Positions 40,513-48,266 of a DNA stretch of 64,000 nucleotides are shown piece after piece; the stretch's first letter is position 1; each line of letters opens with the position of its first letter. The notes under the pieces were generated by a model. The model had not been told where the DNA came from, did not search any database, and saw only the letters and a program-made list of their open reading frames with translations. Position numbers and translations under genes: made by a program. The stretch is from the NCBI GenBank assembly GCA_001816655.1, contig MHCP01000015.1, forward strand, positions 8,827 through 72,826, read 5' to 3'. The stretch comes from Candidatus Woykebacteria bacterium RBG_13_40_15. GTDB taxonomy: Bacteria > Patescibacteria > Microgenomatia > Woykebacterales > RBG-16-39-9b.

Positions 40513-42150
40513 ATGGCTAAAGAAATTTCGTATTCAGAGGAAGCTAGGCAAAAGCTCCTTGAGGGGGTTAATAAACTGACAAAAGTTGTTGCCACAACTC
40601 TCGGGCCGAAGGGGCGTAATATTGCTTTAGACAAAAAATGGGGAGCACCGACAGTCGTTCATGATGGTGTTACCGTTGCTAAGGAAATTGACTTAAAGGA
40701 TTCATTTGAGAATATGGGTGCTCAGCTAATTAAAGAAGCGGCCTCCAAAACTAACGACGTCTGCGGTGATGGGACTACTACGGCAACAATCTTAGCAGCA
40801 TCCATAGTTAATGAAGGAATCAAAAACATTACAGCCGGAGCAAATCCAATGATCCTAAAGCGCGGGCTTGAAAAAGGTTCTGACGTTGTAGTTGATGATC
40901 TAAAAAAGCTTGCCAAAAAGGTATCAACCAAGGAAGAAACAGAGCAAGTAGCAACGATTTCGGCAGCCGACCCTACAATAGGAAAACTCATAGCAGAGGC
41001 ATTAGCTAAAGTTGGGAAGGATGGTGTTGTAACCGTTGAAGAATCAAAGGGGTTGGAGACAAATGTTGAGTACAAAGAAGGCATGGAATTTGATCGCGGT
41101 TTTGTCTCTGCTTATTTTGTGACAGACGCAGCGAAGATGGAAGCTTCGATCGAAAACCCAAAGATTTTGATCACGGATAAAAAGATTTCTGCAATGGGGG
41201 ATCTTCTTCCTCTTTTAGAAAAGCTCGTCCAAACAACCAAAGATTTAGTAATTATTGCTGATGATATCGAAGGAGAAGCCCTCGCGACGCTGGTTGTAAA
41301 TAAACTTAGAGGGACAATTAATGTTTTAGGAATCAAATCCCCTGGGTTTGGAGACCGTAGAAAAGAAATGCTTGAAGACATCGCTGTATTAACCGGTGGG
41401 GTAATGCTTTCAGAAGATACGGGAATTAAGTTTGAGTCAGTAACACCAGATATGCTTGGACAAGCAGATAGAGTGACAGCCGATAAGGACAATACAGTAA
41501 TTGTTGGTGGAAAAGGAGCAAAGAACAAGATTGAGGCGCGAATCACCCAAATTAAAAGCCAAATTGCGAAAACGACAAGCGACTTCGACAAAGAAAAGCT
41601 GGAAGAGCGTTTAGCAAAACTTTCCGGTGGGGTGGCGGTGGTAAATGTGGGAGCGGCAACTGAAATTGAAATGAAGGAAAAGAAAGAAAGAGTAAACGAC
41701 GCAGTCCAGGCCACAAAAGCGGCAATTGAAGAGGGTTTTGTCGTTGGGGGCGAAATTGCACTTCTACACGCATCTAAGTCACTAGAGTCATTGGATCTTG
41801 TTGGTGAGGAACAAGTTGGTGTCAAGATACTTAGGGAGGCGTTGTATGAGCCTCTGAGAAAACTGGTTCAAAACGCCGGCGAAGACCCAGGACGTGTTTT
41901 AGCGGAGATTGAGCGCCCAGATATAGATATTAAAAACTTTGGGTTTAACGCGTTAACGGGGCAGTTTGAGGATTTAGTAGCTGCAGGAGTAATTGACCCA
42001 GTTAAAGTTACAAGAACAGCTCTGCAAAATGCAGTTTCCGTTGCAGTAATGATCTTGACAACAGAAGCCCTTGTGACAGATATTCCAGAAGAAAAGAATC
42101 AGCCGGCCGGCGGACCGGGAATGCCTCCAGGTGGAATGGGCGAATATTAG
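40513..42150 (+). CDS. groEL: Chaperonin GroEL
   Basis: 545 residues. Canonical motifs include TLGPKGRNIALDKKWGAPTVVHDGVTVAKEI, VCGDGTTTATILAASIV, and a C-terminal GGPGMPPGGMGEY tail (shortened GGM repeats). It folds proteins in an ATP-driven double ring. The ATG at 40513 has AAAGGA 8 bases upstream; an in-frame TTG further up lies in groES. Confidence 0.97.
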   Translation: MAKEISYSEEARQKLLEGVNKLTKVVATTLGPKGRNIALDKKWGAPTVVHDGVTVAKEIDLKDSFENMGAQLIKEAASKTNDVCGDGTTTATILAASIVNEGIKNITAGANPMILKRGLEKGSDVVVDDLKKLAKKVSTKEETEQVATISAADPTIGKLIAEALAKVGKDGVVTVEESKGLETNVEYKEGMEFDRGFVSAYFVTDAAKMEASIENPKILITDKKISAMGDLLPLLEKLVQTTKDLVIIADDIEGEALATLVVNKLRGTINVLGIKSPGFGDRRKEMLEDIAVLTGGVMLSEDTGIKFESVTPDMLGQADRVTADKDNTVIVGGKGAKNKIEARITQIKSQIAKTTSDFDKEKLEERLAKLSGGVAVVNVGAATEIEMKEKKERVNDAVQATKAAIEEGFVVGGEIALLHASKSLESLDLVGEEQVGVKILREALYEPLRKLVQNAGEDPGRVLAEIERPDIDIKNFGFNALTGQFEDLVAAGVIDPVKVTRTALQNAVSVAVMILTTEALVTDIPEEKNQPAGGPGMPPGGMGEY

Positions 42151-42290
42151 GCAGATATCAGAAAGCAGACAGCAGTAAGCGTTAGAAGTAGGCCTTAGGA
42201 ACCTCAAAGCCTGTAGTTCTCCACTCGTTTCGGATAATTTTGATCTTCCCATAAATTTTTAACTTGAGAAAAAATGTGAAAACTAGGACA

Positions 42291-42324
42291 GTCAGGGGAA
42301 CCTCGGTTTGGAAGTTCCCCTGAC
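42291..42324 (-). terminator. Terminator of the 295-residue orphan gene
   Basis: A perfect 11-bp stem GTCAGGGGAAC/GTTCCCCTGAC, just past the stop of the minus-strand gene at 42336 and followed on that strand by a distal T-rich stretch (ATTTTTTCTC). Confidence 0.65.
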
Positions 42325-42335
42325 GAGTGCGTGAA

Positions 42336-43223
42336 CTAGCTTTTCTTGACTAGCTTGCCGTGCGGTCTCCAGGAGGAAGGCCGGCCTTGTGTTATGACCT
42401 CAACCATTCTTGTTGGCCACTCTGTCCCGAATTGTAGGAGACGGCCGAATCCGAGACGTAGGGCCGTAGGTTTGTCTGGAAGCAACAACGGAAGCTCCTC
42501 GGGGTTTATTTTCTCACCCTCCCTGTAGAAAGCTGCATGGTGCTTTACTGGGCAGACTAGCAGTACTCTCTTGAGGAAGAAGAATGCGACGAAATGGTCC
42601 TCTCTATTGAGGCAGCGGACCAAATAAGTCGCCTCTGGTGCTAAGCCCCAAGGTATGGTTAGTCGCTTAGGATCCGTGGCCGAGTGCTGTTGCCAGGTAA
42701 AGACACCCCAGTGCTTCGTATATACCCTCCCCTCACTGTCGATTTTCACCACTTCCATCAGGTCTGGTACCGGAGCGCGGGTGAGCGGGCCGGTCCCAAC
42801 TAGCGGCGGCTGGCGGATTGGGGGCAGATCGTCCAAATGGAGACAGCCGATAAAGGGCCGCTTCTCTGGCCAGGTTTCCATTCCTTCCACTGCCCCAAAA
42901 GGTAGTACCTCTCTTCCAAACAGGATTTCCGAACCCTGCTTGAAAGTTCCAAACGTCGCTCCGTTGTCAGGATTGGGAAAGCCGAATCTACCAGAGGGTG
43001 AAACTCGGCAAAACCGGGTTGGAAGGCGCGCTCTTAGACATCTCTGATAGTAAAGACGTTCCATCCATGTCGGGGCTTGACCAAGACTCTGAACAAGTTC
43101 CCAGACATCCGACTCCCCCAGTAGCCATAGCCTATAGCGAAGCTCAAGATCTTCATCGGGCATGATCAGTAGGTGTGCGCCACTTGATGTAACCAGGTGA
43201 AACGTTAATTTGGCGGGCGGCAT
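42336..43223 (-). CDS. Orphan GC-rich protein near the retron
   Basis: 295 residues, soluble, rich in Pro, Arg, Leu and Trp, with no recognised domain. Segments such as LLGESDVWELVQSLGQAPTWMERLYYQRCLRARLP and TYLVRCLNREDHFVAFFFLKRVLLVCPVKHHAAFY suggest a mixed alpha/beta fold. The ATG has AAGGAGGGAACGTC upstream. Codon use is GC-shifted like the RT 0.9 kb away, and it has its own promoter and terminator, all signs of acquisition. It is a candidate accessory or effector of the retron, but it is divergent from the RT and separated from it by one gene. Confidence 0.75.
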   Translation of the reverse strand: MPPAKLTFHLVTSSGAHLLIMPDEDLELRYRLWLLGESDVWELVQSLGQAPTWMERLYYQRCLRARLPTRFCRVSPSGRFGFPNPDNGATFGTFKQGSEILFGREVLPFGAVEGMETWPEKRPFIGCLHLDDLPPIRQPPLVGTGPLTRAPVPDLMEVVKIDSEGRVYTKHWGVFTWQQHSATDPKRLTIPWGLAPEATYLVRCLNREDHFVAFFFLKRVLLVCPVKHHAAFYREGEKINPEELPLLLPDKPTALRLGFGRLLQFGTEWPTRMVEVITQGRPSSWRPHGKLVKKS

Positions 43224-43282
43224 GACGTTCCCTCCTTGGATTTGAACTCTCCTTAACTACAATCTCCACTCCAACTGTTAAA

Positions 43283-43311
43283 TATATTAAAACTTTTTTT
43301 GTAGCTGTCAA
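43283..43311 (-). promoter_or_regulatory. Candidate promoter of the orphan gene
   Basis: Reverse-strand TTGACA (43306-43311) with TATATT 19 bases downstream; a TTAATA at 15 bases is an alternative -10. About 60 bases before the start. Confidence 0.4.
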
Positions 43312-43395
43312 GCGGCTTTTAGCTAAAAAGTACCTTATTAATAAGCGAAGTTGAAAGTTGCAGATAAAACCATATTTATCTAAAATGTTATTGCT

Positions 43396-43881
43396 ATGGG
43401 GAAATTTGAGGCTTTGACACCAGAACAAGTAAGACAATTTGAAAAAGAAGCAGTTAAAAGATTTAACCACGAGGAAAACGATCATCCACATGTTGAACCC
43501 CAGGTGGGATCACTTGAGCTGGCCCGCTTTAAGGCCGTTTTTCCTTTCCAACTTTTTCCAGACGAGTTGATAGTCGAGGAAAAAAGAGTGATTTGGATTC
43601 ATCGTTTTGGCCCACGAATGTGCGAGGTAATTACTCTTTTACCCTCCGATATAAATAGAGTCGAAGCTTCCACCGGCCCTCTCTTTGGCCATCTTCATGT
43701 CTCTATACCAAGGCACGATATTGAGATTCTTATCGACCGTCTTAAACGAAACGACGCTCTCTTTGCCCGTGATTTAATTGATGGTCTAGCTACAGCAGCC
43801 AGACAAAACCTAGCGATAGAAGGCGAAACTGCGCAAGAAAAAGTAGATTTTCTTCTCCGTCTTTCCCACGTGAGTGTCTAA
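43396..43881 (+). CDS. Uncharacterised protein with PH-like middle domain
   Basis: 161 residues, soluble. The middle reads LFPDELIVEEKRVIWIHRFGPRMCEVITLLPSDINRVEAS, the strand order of bacterial PH-like domains, followed by a helical C-terminus (HDIEILIDRLKRNDALFARDLIDGLATAA). Codon use is AT-richer than the flanking orphan gene and RT. It ends 3 bases before the retron promoter in the same direction. I read it as a resident gene, but its position makes it a possible retron partner. Confidence 0.6.
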   Translation: MGKFEALTPEQVRQFEKEAVKRFNHEENDHPHVEPQVGSLELARFKAVFPFQLFPDELIVEEKRVIWIHRFGPRMCEVITLLPSDINRVEASTGPLFGHLHVSIPRHDIEILIDRLKRNDALFARDLIDGLATAARQNLAIEGETAQEKVDFLLRLSHVSV

Positions 43882-43884
43882 ACC

Positions 43885-43913
43885 TTGACCGAAAAAGCCC
43901 TAAATGATATAAA
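43885..43913 (+). promoter_or_regulatory. Promoter of the retron ncRNA
   Basis: TTGACC (43885-43890) and TATAAA (43908-43913) with an exact 17-base spacer. The expected start point, 7-8 bases on, coincides with the first base of the a1 repeat at 43921. Confidence 0.75.
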
Positions 43914-43920
43914 GACACTA

Positions 43921-44046
43921 ACTTGGGCTAGAGCTTAAGTGGCCCCAAATTGGCCCGCACCGTCAGATGGCTGACTGGTGTAAACGGGAAGGCTGGCGCC
44001 TCGTTCCCGGCGCGCGTTTACCAGCCCGAACTTGAGTAGCCCAAGT
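43921..44046 (+). ncRNA. Retron msr-msd non-coding RNA
   Basis: A 126-nt segment bounded by perfect 10-base inverted repeats a1 ACTTGGGCTA (43921-43930) and a2 TAGCCCAAGT (44037-44046). An AGC trinucleotide (candidate branch guanosine context) follows a1 immediately. Two msr-like hairpins come next: GGCC/GGCC (43941-43955) and CACCGTCAG/CTGACTGGTG (43958-43980). The msd-like part is a long stem: GTAAACGGGAA (43980-43990) against TTCCCG (44004-44009) and CGTTTAC (44015-44021), with an asymmetric bulge. Order and geometry match known retrons, and the RT gene follows 60 bases later. Confidence 0.8.
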
Positions 44047-44052
44047 GAGGAT

Positions 44053-44087
44053 GGGGCTGCCGTACTAGCTAATAGCGCGGCAGCCCC
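44053..44087 (+). promoter_or_regulatory. Hairpin between the retron ncRNA and the RT start
   Basis: A perfect 10-bp stem GGGGCTGCCG/CGGCAGCCCC with a 15-base loop, directly after a2 and 19 bases before the RT ATG. There is no U-run, so it may mark the 3' boundary of the ncRNA, protect it after processing, or temper RT translation. Confidence 0.6.
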
Positions 44088-44106
44088 TAGAAAATGGAGA
44101 GCGATA

Positions 44107-45090
44107 ATGAGATCAATAGAGCCAGTTATATTCTCCAGCGGAGAAGGACGATTCCCAGCGGAGGGTTTGGAGGTTGACTATAATAGGTTCGGATTCAACC
44201 CCCTAGTCTACCTCGGGTTCCTAATAGGTATACCAACAAGGTGGATCGATTACGTAATAAAAATCGGTGCCGACAACTTCTACACCGAAGTTAGGATACC
44301 GAAAAAGGGTGGTGGGGTGAGGGTTCTTCAAGTACCCCTAGATCCCTTAATGGGTATTCAGAGAAGGATTCTTCGCAAGGTTCTAAGCCAACTAGAGCCC
44401 AAGAGCTCCTGCCACGGCTTTGTTACTGGTAGATCGATAATTACCAATGCCCAAGTCCATGTCGGATCAACGCACATGCTTGTCCTCGATCTGGAAAGTG
44501 CATTTGATCAAGGCCTGTCTAGTCGAATCTTTAGAGAGCTCTGGGGAGAGAGGGTTGGCGAGAGGAGGCTTGGATTTCTGGTCGCCTCCTTGATAACACA
44601 GCTCTGTACAGTATACAGCGGGGATATTGGAGAACGGTACGGGTTTCGGCACCTTCCTCAGGGAGCACCAACCTCACCAGCGCTCTTTAATCTTGCTTGC
44701 CGTCCGTTGGATGGAAGACTGGACCACTTCGTATGGAGAATCGGTGGGGTTTACACACGCTATGCGGACAACCTTGCTTTCTCCGTTCCTAGACAACTGA
44801 CCCCCAAGGAGGAGCATATAATTCGGAAGATAGTAGATGGGAGTGGTTTCAGAGTTAACGATGCCAAAACGAGGTTGATGCGCCAAAGCGGGCACTCGAT
44901 CCTGCGTCTTCCAGGGGTCGCTATCAACAACGGAAGGATAATACTTCCCAAGAGGAAGAGAAAGCAGCTGCGGGCAGCAATTTACCTAGCCGCCTTGCAT
45001 GGAGAGACAGATAGGCTTCGGGGACTAATAGGCTTTGTGGAGCAGGTGTACGGCCCCGAAGTCCCAAGACAAATAATCGGTAGTCACTAG
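44107..45090 (+). CDS. Retron-type reverse transcriptase, YADN variant
   Basis: 327 residues. The start is the ATG at 44107 with GGAGAG upstream; a longer TTG frame would run through the a2 repeat. RT motifs in order: IPKKGGGVRVLQVP, HGFVTGRSIITNAQVH (NAxxH, the retron X region), VLDLESAFD (first catalytic Asp), HLPQGAPTSPALFNLACRPLD, YTRYADNLAFS, GFRVNDAKTRLM, then LPGVAINNGRIILPKRKRKQLRAAIY in the position of the retron VTG region. The invariant YADD is YADN (codons TAT GCG GAC AAC), and VTG is LPG. Codon use is GC-shifted. Makes msDNA if active. Confidence 0.9.
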   Translation: MRSIEPVIFSSGEGRFPAEGLEVDYNRFGFNPLVYLGFLIGIPTRWIDYVIKIGADNFYTEVRIPKKGGGVRVLQVPLDPLMGIQRRILRKVLSQLEPKSSCHGFVTGRSIITNAQVHVGSTHMLVLDLESAFDQGLSSRIFRELWGERVGERRLGFLVASLITQLCTVYSGDIGERYGFRHLPQGAPTSPALFNLACRPLDGRLDHFVWRIGGVYTRYADNLAFSVPRQLTPKEEHIIRKIVDGSGFRVNDAKTRLMRQSGHSILRLPGVAINNGRIILPKRKRKQLRAAIYLAALHGETDRLRGLIGFVEQVYGPEVPRQIIGSH

Positions 45091-45091
45091 T

Positions 45092-45122
45092 AGCGGGCTC
45101 GCTTCCACAAACCGAGCCCGCT
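45092..45122 (+). terminator. Hairpin ending the retron transcript
   Basis: Perfect 10-bp stem AGCGGGCTCG/CGAGCCCGCT one base after the RT stop. No U-run follows. The stem sequence closely resembles the terminator at 19630-19662 of the other GC-rich orphan. Confidence 0.6.
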
Positions 45123-45263
45123 CACCGTAGTTAATATCCCATAATAATTATATATTCAAATTTATCTCTGACTTTGAATCAAATTACCCTTGCTTACTTC
45201 TTTACAAAAATTAACGAAAACTTTCCACCAAGGCCCTTTTATTTGCTACAATTAAATTGATAT

Positions 45264-46538
45264 ATGATTATAAAAAACTTCGATCAGCTTTCAATAAACT
45301 CTTTGAGAAACCACGCCTTGCAAATTACAGAAGCAGGTTTCGAGGCAATTGATACGGAAACGGTCATCAAAGAATCAGTGAAATTAACAAATGGAACTCT
45401 CCAGATTAAAGATAGGCAATTTGACCTGAAAAAATTTGAGCATATTTACCTAATTGGGGTTGGGAAAGTCGCTTTTGCGGCTGGGAAAGCTTTAGAAAAA
45501 ATGTTGGGTAATTATATAACCGATGGGATAGTTTTAGATGTTCAAGGTGGAAAATTAAAAAAATTAAAAAGCTTAATTGGTACACACCCCTTGGCTTCCC
45601 AAAAAAATGTTTTAGCTACTAAAGAAATAATTTCACTTCTGAAAAAAGCAGGGAGAGAGGATCTAATTTTGGCAGTTATTTCTGGCGGAAGTAGCGCTCT
45701 TTTGTGCGCCCCACATAAAATCTCGTACGAAAAAATCGCTGAAATTTTCGAAGTTATGACAGGTACGGGTGCAACTATTGAGGAAATCAATATAGTGAGG
45801 AAACATCTTTCCGAAATAAACGGCGGCGATCTTGCGAAGCTGACCTACCCAGCCACCATCATCTCACTGATTTTCTCCGACGTGCCGGGTGATGATTTAG
45901 ACACAATTGGTTCTGGGCCGACTGTTTTAGATAGTTCAACAACGGCGGATGCGCAAGCACTAATTGAAAAATACAATGTTTTAAAAGAGGCCAAACTTAG
46001 CAAGGTTGAGTTTACGGAAACCCCAAAGAATCCTATTTACTTTGAAAAGGTTGCAAATATTATTGTTGTTAACAGTAAACGCGCCGTAGATGCCATGGCT
46101 AAGAAGGCGGCAGAGTTAAATTACAAAGTTAGTATTTTTAGCACACAAGTACAAGGAGAAGCTTCGGATGCCGGCCAGAAACTTTTGGCTAGCGCTGAGG
46201 ATAAGACAGCAGTTTTGGCAGCCGGCGAAACTACAGTTTCAATAAAAGGAGATGGAATCGGGGGGCGTAATCAACACCTTGTTTTATCGGCCCTGAAGCA
46301 TCTTAAAGAAGATCAAGTTATTATTTCGGCCGACAGCGACGGGGTTGATCACAGCCGGTTTGCCGGTGCAATTGGTGATAAAGAGACTGTTAAAAAAGCG
46401 ATCGGGAAAAAGATTTCAATAGAAAAATACTTGGATAACTTTGACTCATTTAATTTTTACCGAGTTGTAGAAGACGGTATCGAGACAGGCCCTTTGGAAT
46501 CCAACGTGTCTGATTTCATGCTGGTTTTATCTGCCTAG
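45264..46538 (+). CDS. Glycerate 2-kinase (MOFRL/DUF4147 family)
   Basis: 424 residues. The N-terminal domain contains LIGVGKVAFAAGKALEKML and VISGGSSALLCAP; the C-terminal MOFRL domain contains AAGETTVSIKGDGIGGRNQHLVLSAL and ADSDGVDHSRFAGAI. It phosphorylates glycerate to 2-phosphoglycerate, feeding lower glycolysis. Full length. It has AT-rich codon use like the resident genes and is not part of the retron. Confidence 0.9.
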   Translation: MIIKNFDQLSINSLRNHALQITEAGFEAIDTETVIKESVKLTNGTLQIKDRQFDLKKFEHIYLIGVGKVAFAAGKALEKMLGNYITDGIVLDVQGGKLKKLKSLIGTHPLASQKNVLATKEIISLLKKAGREDLILAVISGGSSALLCAPHKISYEKIAEIFEVMTGTGATIEEINIVRKHLSEINGGDLAKLTYPATIISLIFSDVPGDDLDTIGSGPTVLDSSTTADAQALIEKYNVLKEAKLSKVEFTETPKNPIYFEKVANIIVVNSKRAVDAMAKKAAELNYKVSIFSTQVQGEASDAGQKLLASAEDKTAVLAAGETTVSIKGDGIGGRNQHLVLSALKHLKEDQVIISADSDGVDHSRFAGAIGDKETVKKAIGKKISIEKYLDNFDSFNFYRVVEDGIETGPLESNVSDFMLVLSA

Positions 46539-46561
46539 AAGCTGACTGTAAGCGTCGAAAT

Positions 46562-46590
46562 TTGACAAACGAATTCTTGGTTGATAAGAT
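46562..46590 (+). promoter_or_regulatory. Promoter of the SBP gene
   Basis: TTGACA (46562-46567) and TAAGAT (46585-46590) with a 17-base spacer. The ATG at 46601 lies only 10 bases past the -10 box, so the mRNA is nearly leaderless. Confidence 0.65.
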
Positions 46591-46600
46591 TAATTTGTAG

Positions 46601-48208
46601 ATGGAAACACAGACTGCTCCTGCTCGAAATTGGTTTAAACCATCAATATTAATTCTTCTTGTAGTTTTACTTCTAGCCTCCCTAGCTTTAGTTGGGATTT
46701 ACCTCATTAAAAATGCCAATAAAGAACCTAAAGAAAAAGTTCTCACTGGTCTAACCAGAGATAAAATAACAATTGGCAGTAGTGTTATTGTTTTAGGAGT
46801 ATTTCCGGAGTCTGCTGCTGAAACTCGGGATATTGATTTTAATAACAATATTTTTGATGGACTGACCCGAGTTATAAATGGCGAGGTAAAGGGGGCTCTA
46901 GCGACCAGTTGGACCAACCCAGATAAAACCACCTGGCGCTTTACTTTGCGAAAAGGAGTCAAGTTTCACAACGGCGATCCCTTTACTGCCGCCGATTTAA
47001 AATTTAGCATTGATCAGGCTATAGCAAAAGAGTGGCCGGATACCTCGTATTTAATAACAATAAAATCGGTTGAAATCGTGGACAACTTTACAGTAGACAT
47101 TAAAACAGCTAGCCCCGACCCGGTTCTGCTTGCCAGGTTAGCCAATGTTCCTATTGTTTCCGAAAAACAATACAAAAGTAAAAAGGCAGACGAGCAAGCA
47201 GTCGGCACAGGGCCATATAAATTTGTAAGCCTTGATGATAAGGAGGGGGTTTTGGAAGCTAATGAAAGCTGGTATTTAGGTACCCCAAAAGTAAAGAAAG
47301 TTGTCTATAAATTCTACCCCGTAGACACAACCGATGAACAAATGGCTCAGGCGCTACGCAGGGACGAGGTTGATCTAATTGTTCTTCAGGAGGAAAAGGT
47401 AGTCAACTCCCTTAAAAACGATTTCCAAGTAAAATCGTCGACTGGCCTTGAGATAAGGATTTTGTGGTTGGATGCGGCCAGAGAAAAAAGTCCGTATGTA
47501 GACAAAGTTCCAAACCCACTAAAAAACAAACTGGTAAGACAAGCTATTTATAAGGCGATAGATACAAATGAAATAATTAAAGAACAGGGAATTTCTACCG
47601 AACCACCCTCACAGTTAGTTACAGAAGGGGTCTTTGGCTACAATCCAAACATAAAAAGACCAAAGAAAAGTCTCGAGGAAGCAAGGAATTTAATGGAGCA
47701 AGCAGGAATGACTGGTGGATTTAGTATGACTTTGGATACACCAGAAGGAGTAGTGAAAACCGCCAATGCGATAGCCAAGAATCTTAAAGAGATAAATATT
47801 AATGTTAAAGTCAATCCTATAACAAAAGATACAGGATTTGGAAAAGTTACGAGCGGGGATAGTTCTGCTTTTATGTTGAGCTATACAGCGGACATACTTG
47901 ATTCGGGTGATGTCTTTGCTGATCTTTTGCATACACCCACAAGTAACTTTGGTAGTAGCAACTTTTTTAGCTACAGTAATAGCGAAATAGACAAGCTAGC
48001 AGAGGAGGCATCTTCAATCTTCGAACCAAAGAAAAGGTTACCGAAGTTGCAAGAAGCGATGGTAAAGGCCATGGAAGAACTACCGCTCATACCTCTATTT
48101 CAACAAAAGACTTTCTGGGTTATTAGAAATAACTTTGATTGGACGCCCACAGCGCTTGGGGTTATTTCTTCTAATGAAATTTCCGGTCGTGAAGTAACTA
48201 CCAAATAA
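46601..48208 (+). CDS. Family 5 extracellular solute-binding protein
   Basis: 535 residues. A membrane anchor is at 17-37 (ILILLVVLLLASLALVGIYLI). The SBP_bac_5 fold is seen in IFDGLTRVINGEVKGALATSWTNPDKTTWRFTLRKGVKFHNGDPFTAADLKFSID and later in VRQAIYKAIDTNEII. Such proteins bind peptides for ABC importers. No permease or ATPase gene is nearby. It is followed 58 bases later by a histidine kinase. Confidence 0.9.
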   Translation: METQTAPARNWFKPSILILLVVLLLASLALVGIYLIKNANKEPKEKVLTGLTRDKITIGSSVIVLGVFPESAAETRDIDFNNNIFDGLTRVINGEVKGALATSWTNPDKTTWRFTLRKGVKFHNGDPFTAADLKFSIDQAIAKEWPDTSYLITIKSVEIVDNFTVDIKTASPDPVLLARLANVPIVSEKQYKSKKADEQAVGTGPYKFVSLDDKEGVLEANESWYLGTPKVKKVVYKFYPVDTTDEQMAQALRRDEVDLIVLQEEKVVNSLKNDFQVKSSTGLEIRILWLDAAREKSPYVDKVPNPLKNKLVRQAIYKAIDTNEIIKEQGISTEPPSQLVTEGVFGYNPNIKRPKKSLEEARNLMEQAGMTGGFSMTLDTPEGVVKTANAIAKNLKEININVKVNPITKDTGFGKVTSGDSSAFMLSYTADILDSGDVFADLLHTPTSNFGSSNFFSYSNSEIDKLAEEASSIFEPKKRLPKLQEAMVKAMEELPLIPLFQQKTFWVIRNNFDWTPTALGVISSNEISGREVTTK

Positions 48209-48266
48209 CAGCTCACAAATTTATTTTCCTAGCCCCAGATTTTTGTGTTACACTTAAGCTAGTTGA

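Noticed and set aside
41112..41825. 237-codon antisense ORF inside groEL
   Set aside because: Serine-rich reverse frame of a conserved gene, caused by codon bias; no independent support.
44032..44106. Longer RT frame from a TTG at 44032
   Set aside because: It would translate through the a2 repeat and the 10-bp hairpin. The ATG at 44107 has a proper GGAGAG site, and the RT domain starts after it.
20128..45090. Diversity-generating retroelement (RT plus Avd-like four-helix protein)
   Set aside because: The two genes are 24 kb apart, the RT has retron motifs (NAxxH, ncRNA upstream), and no TR/VR-like repeat pair is seen near it.
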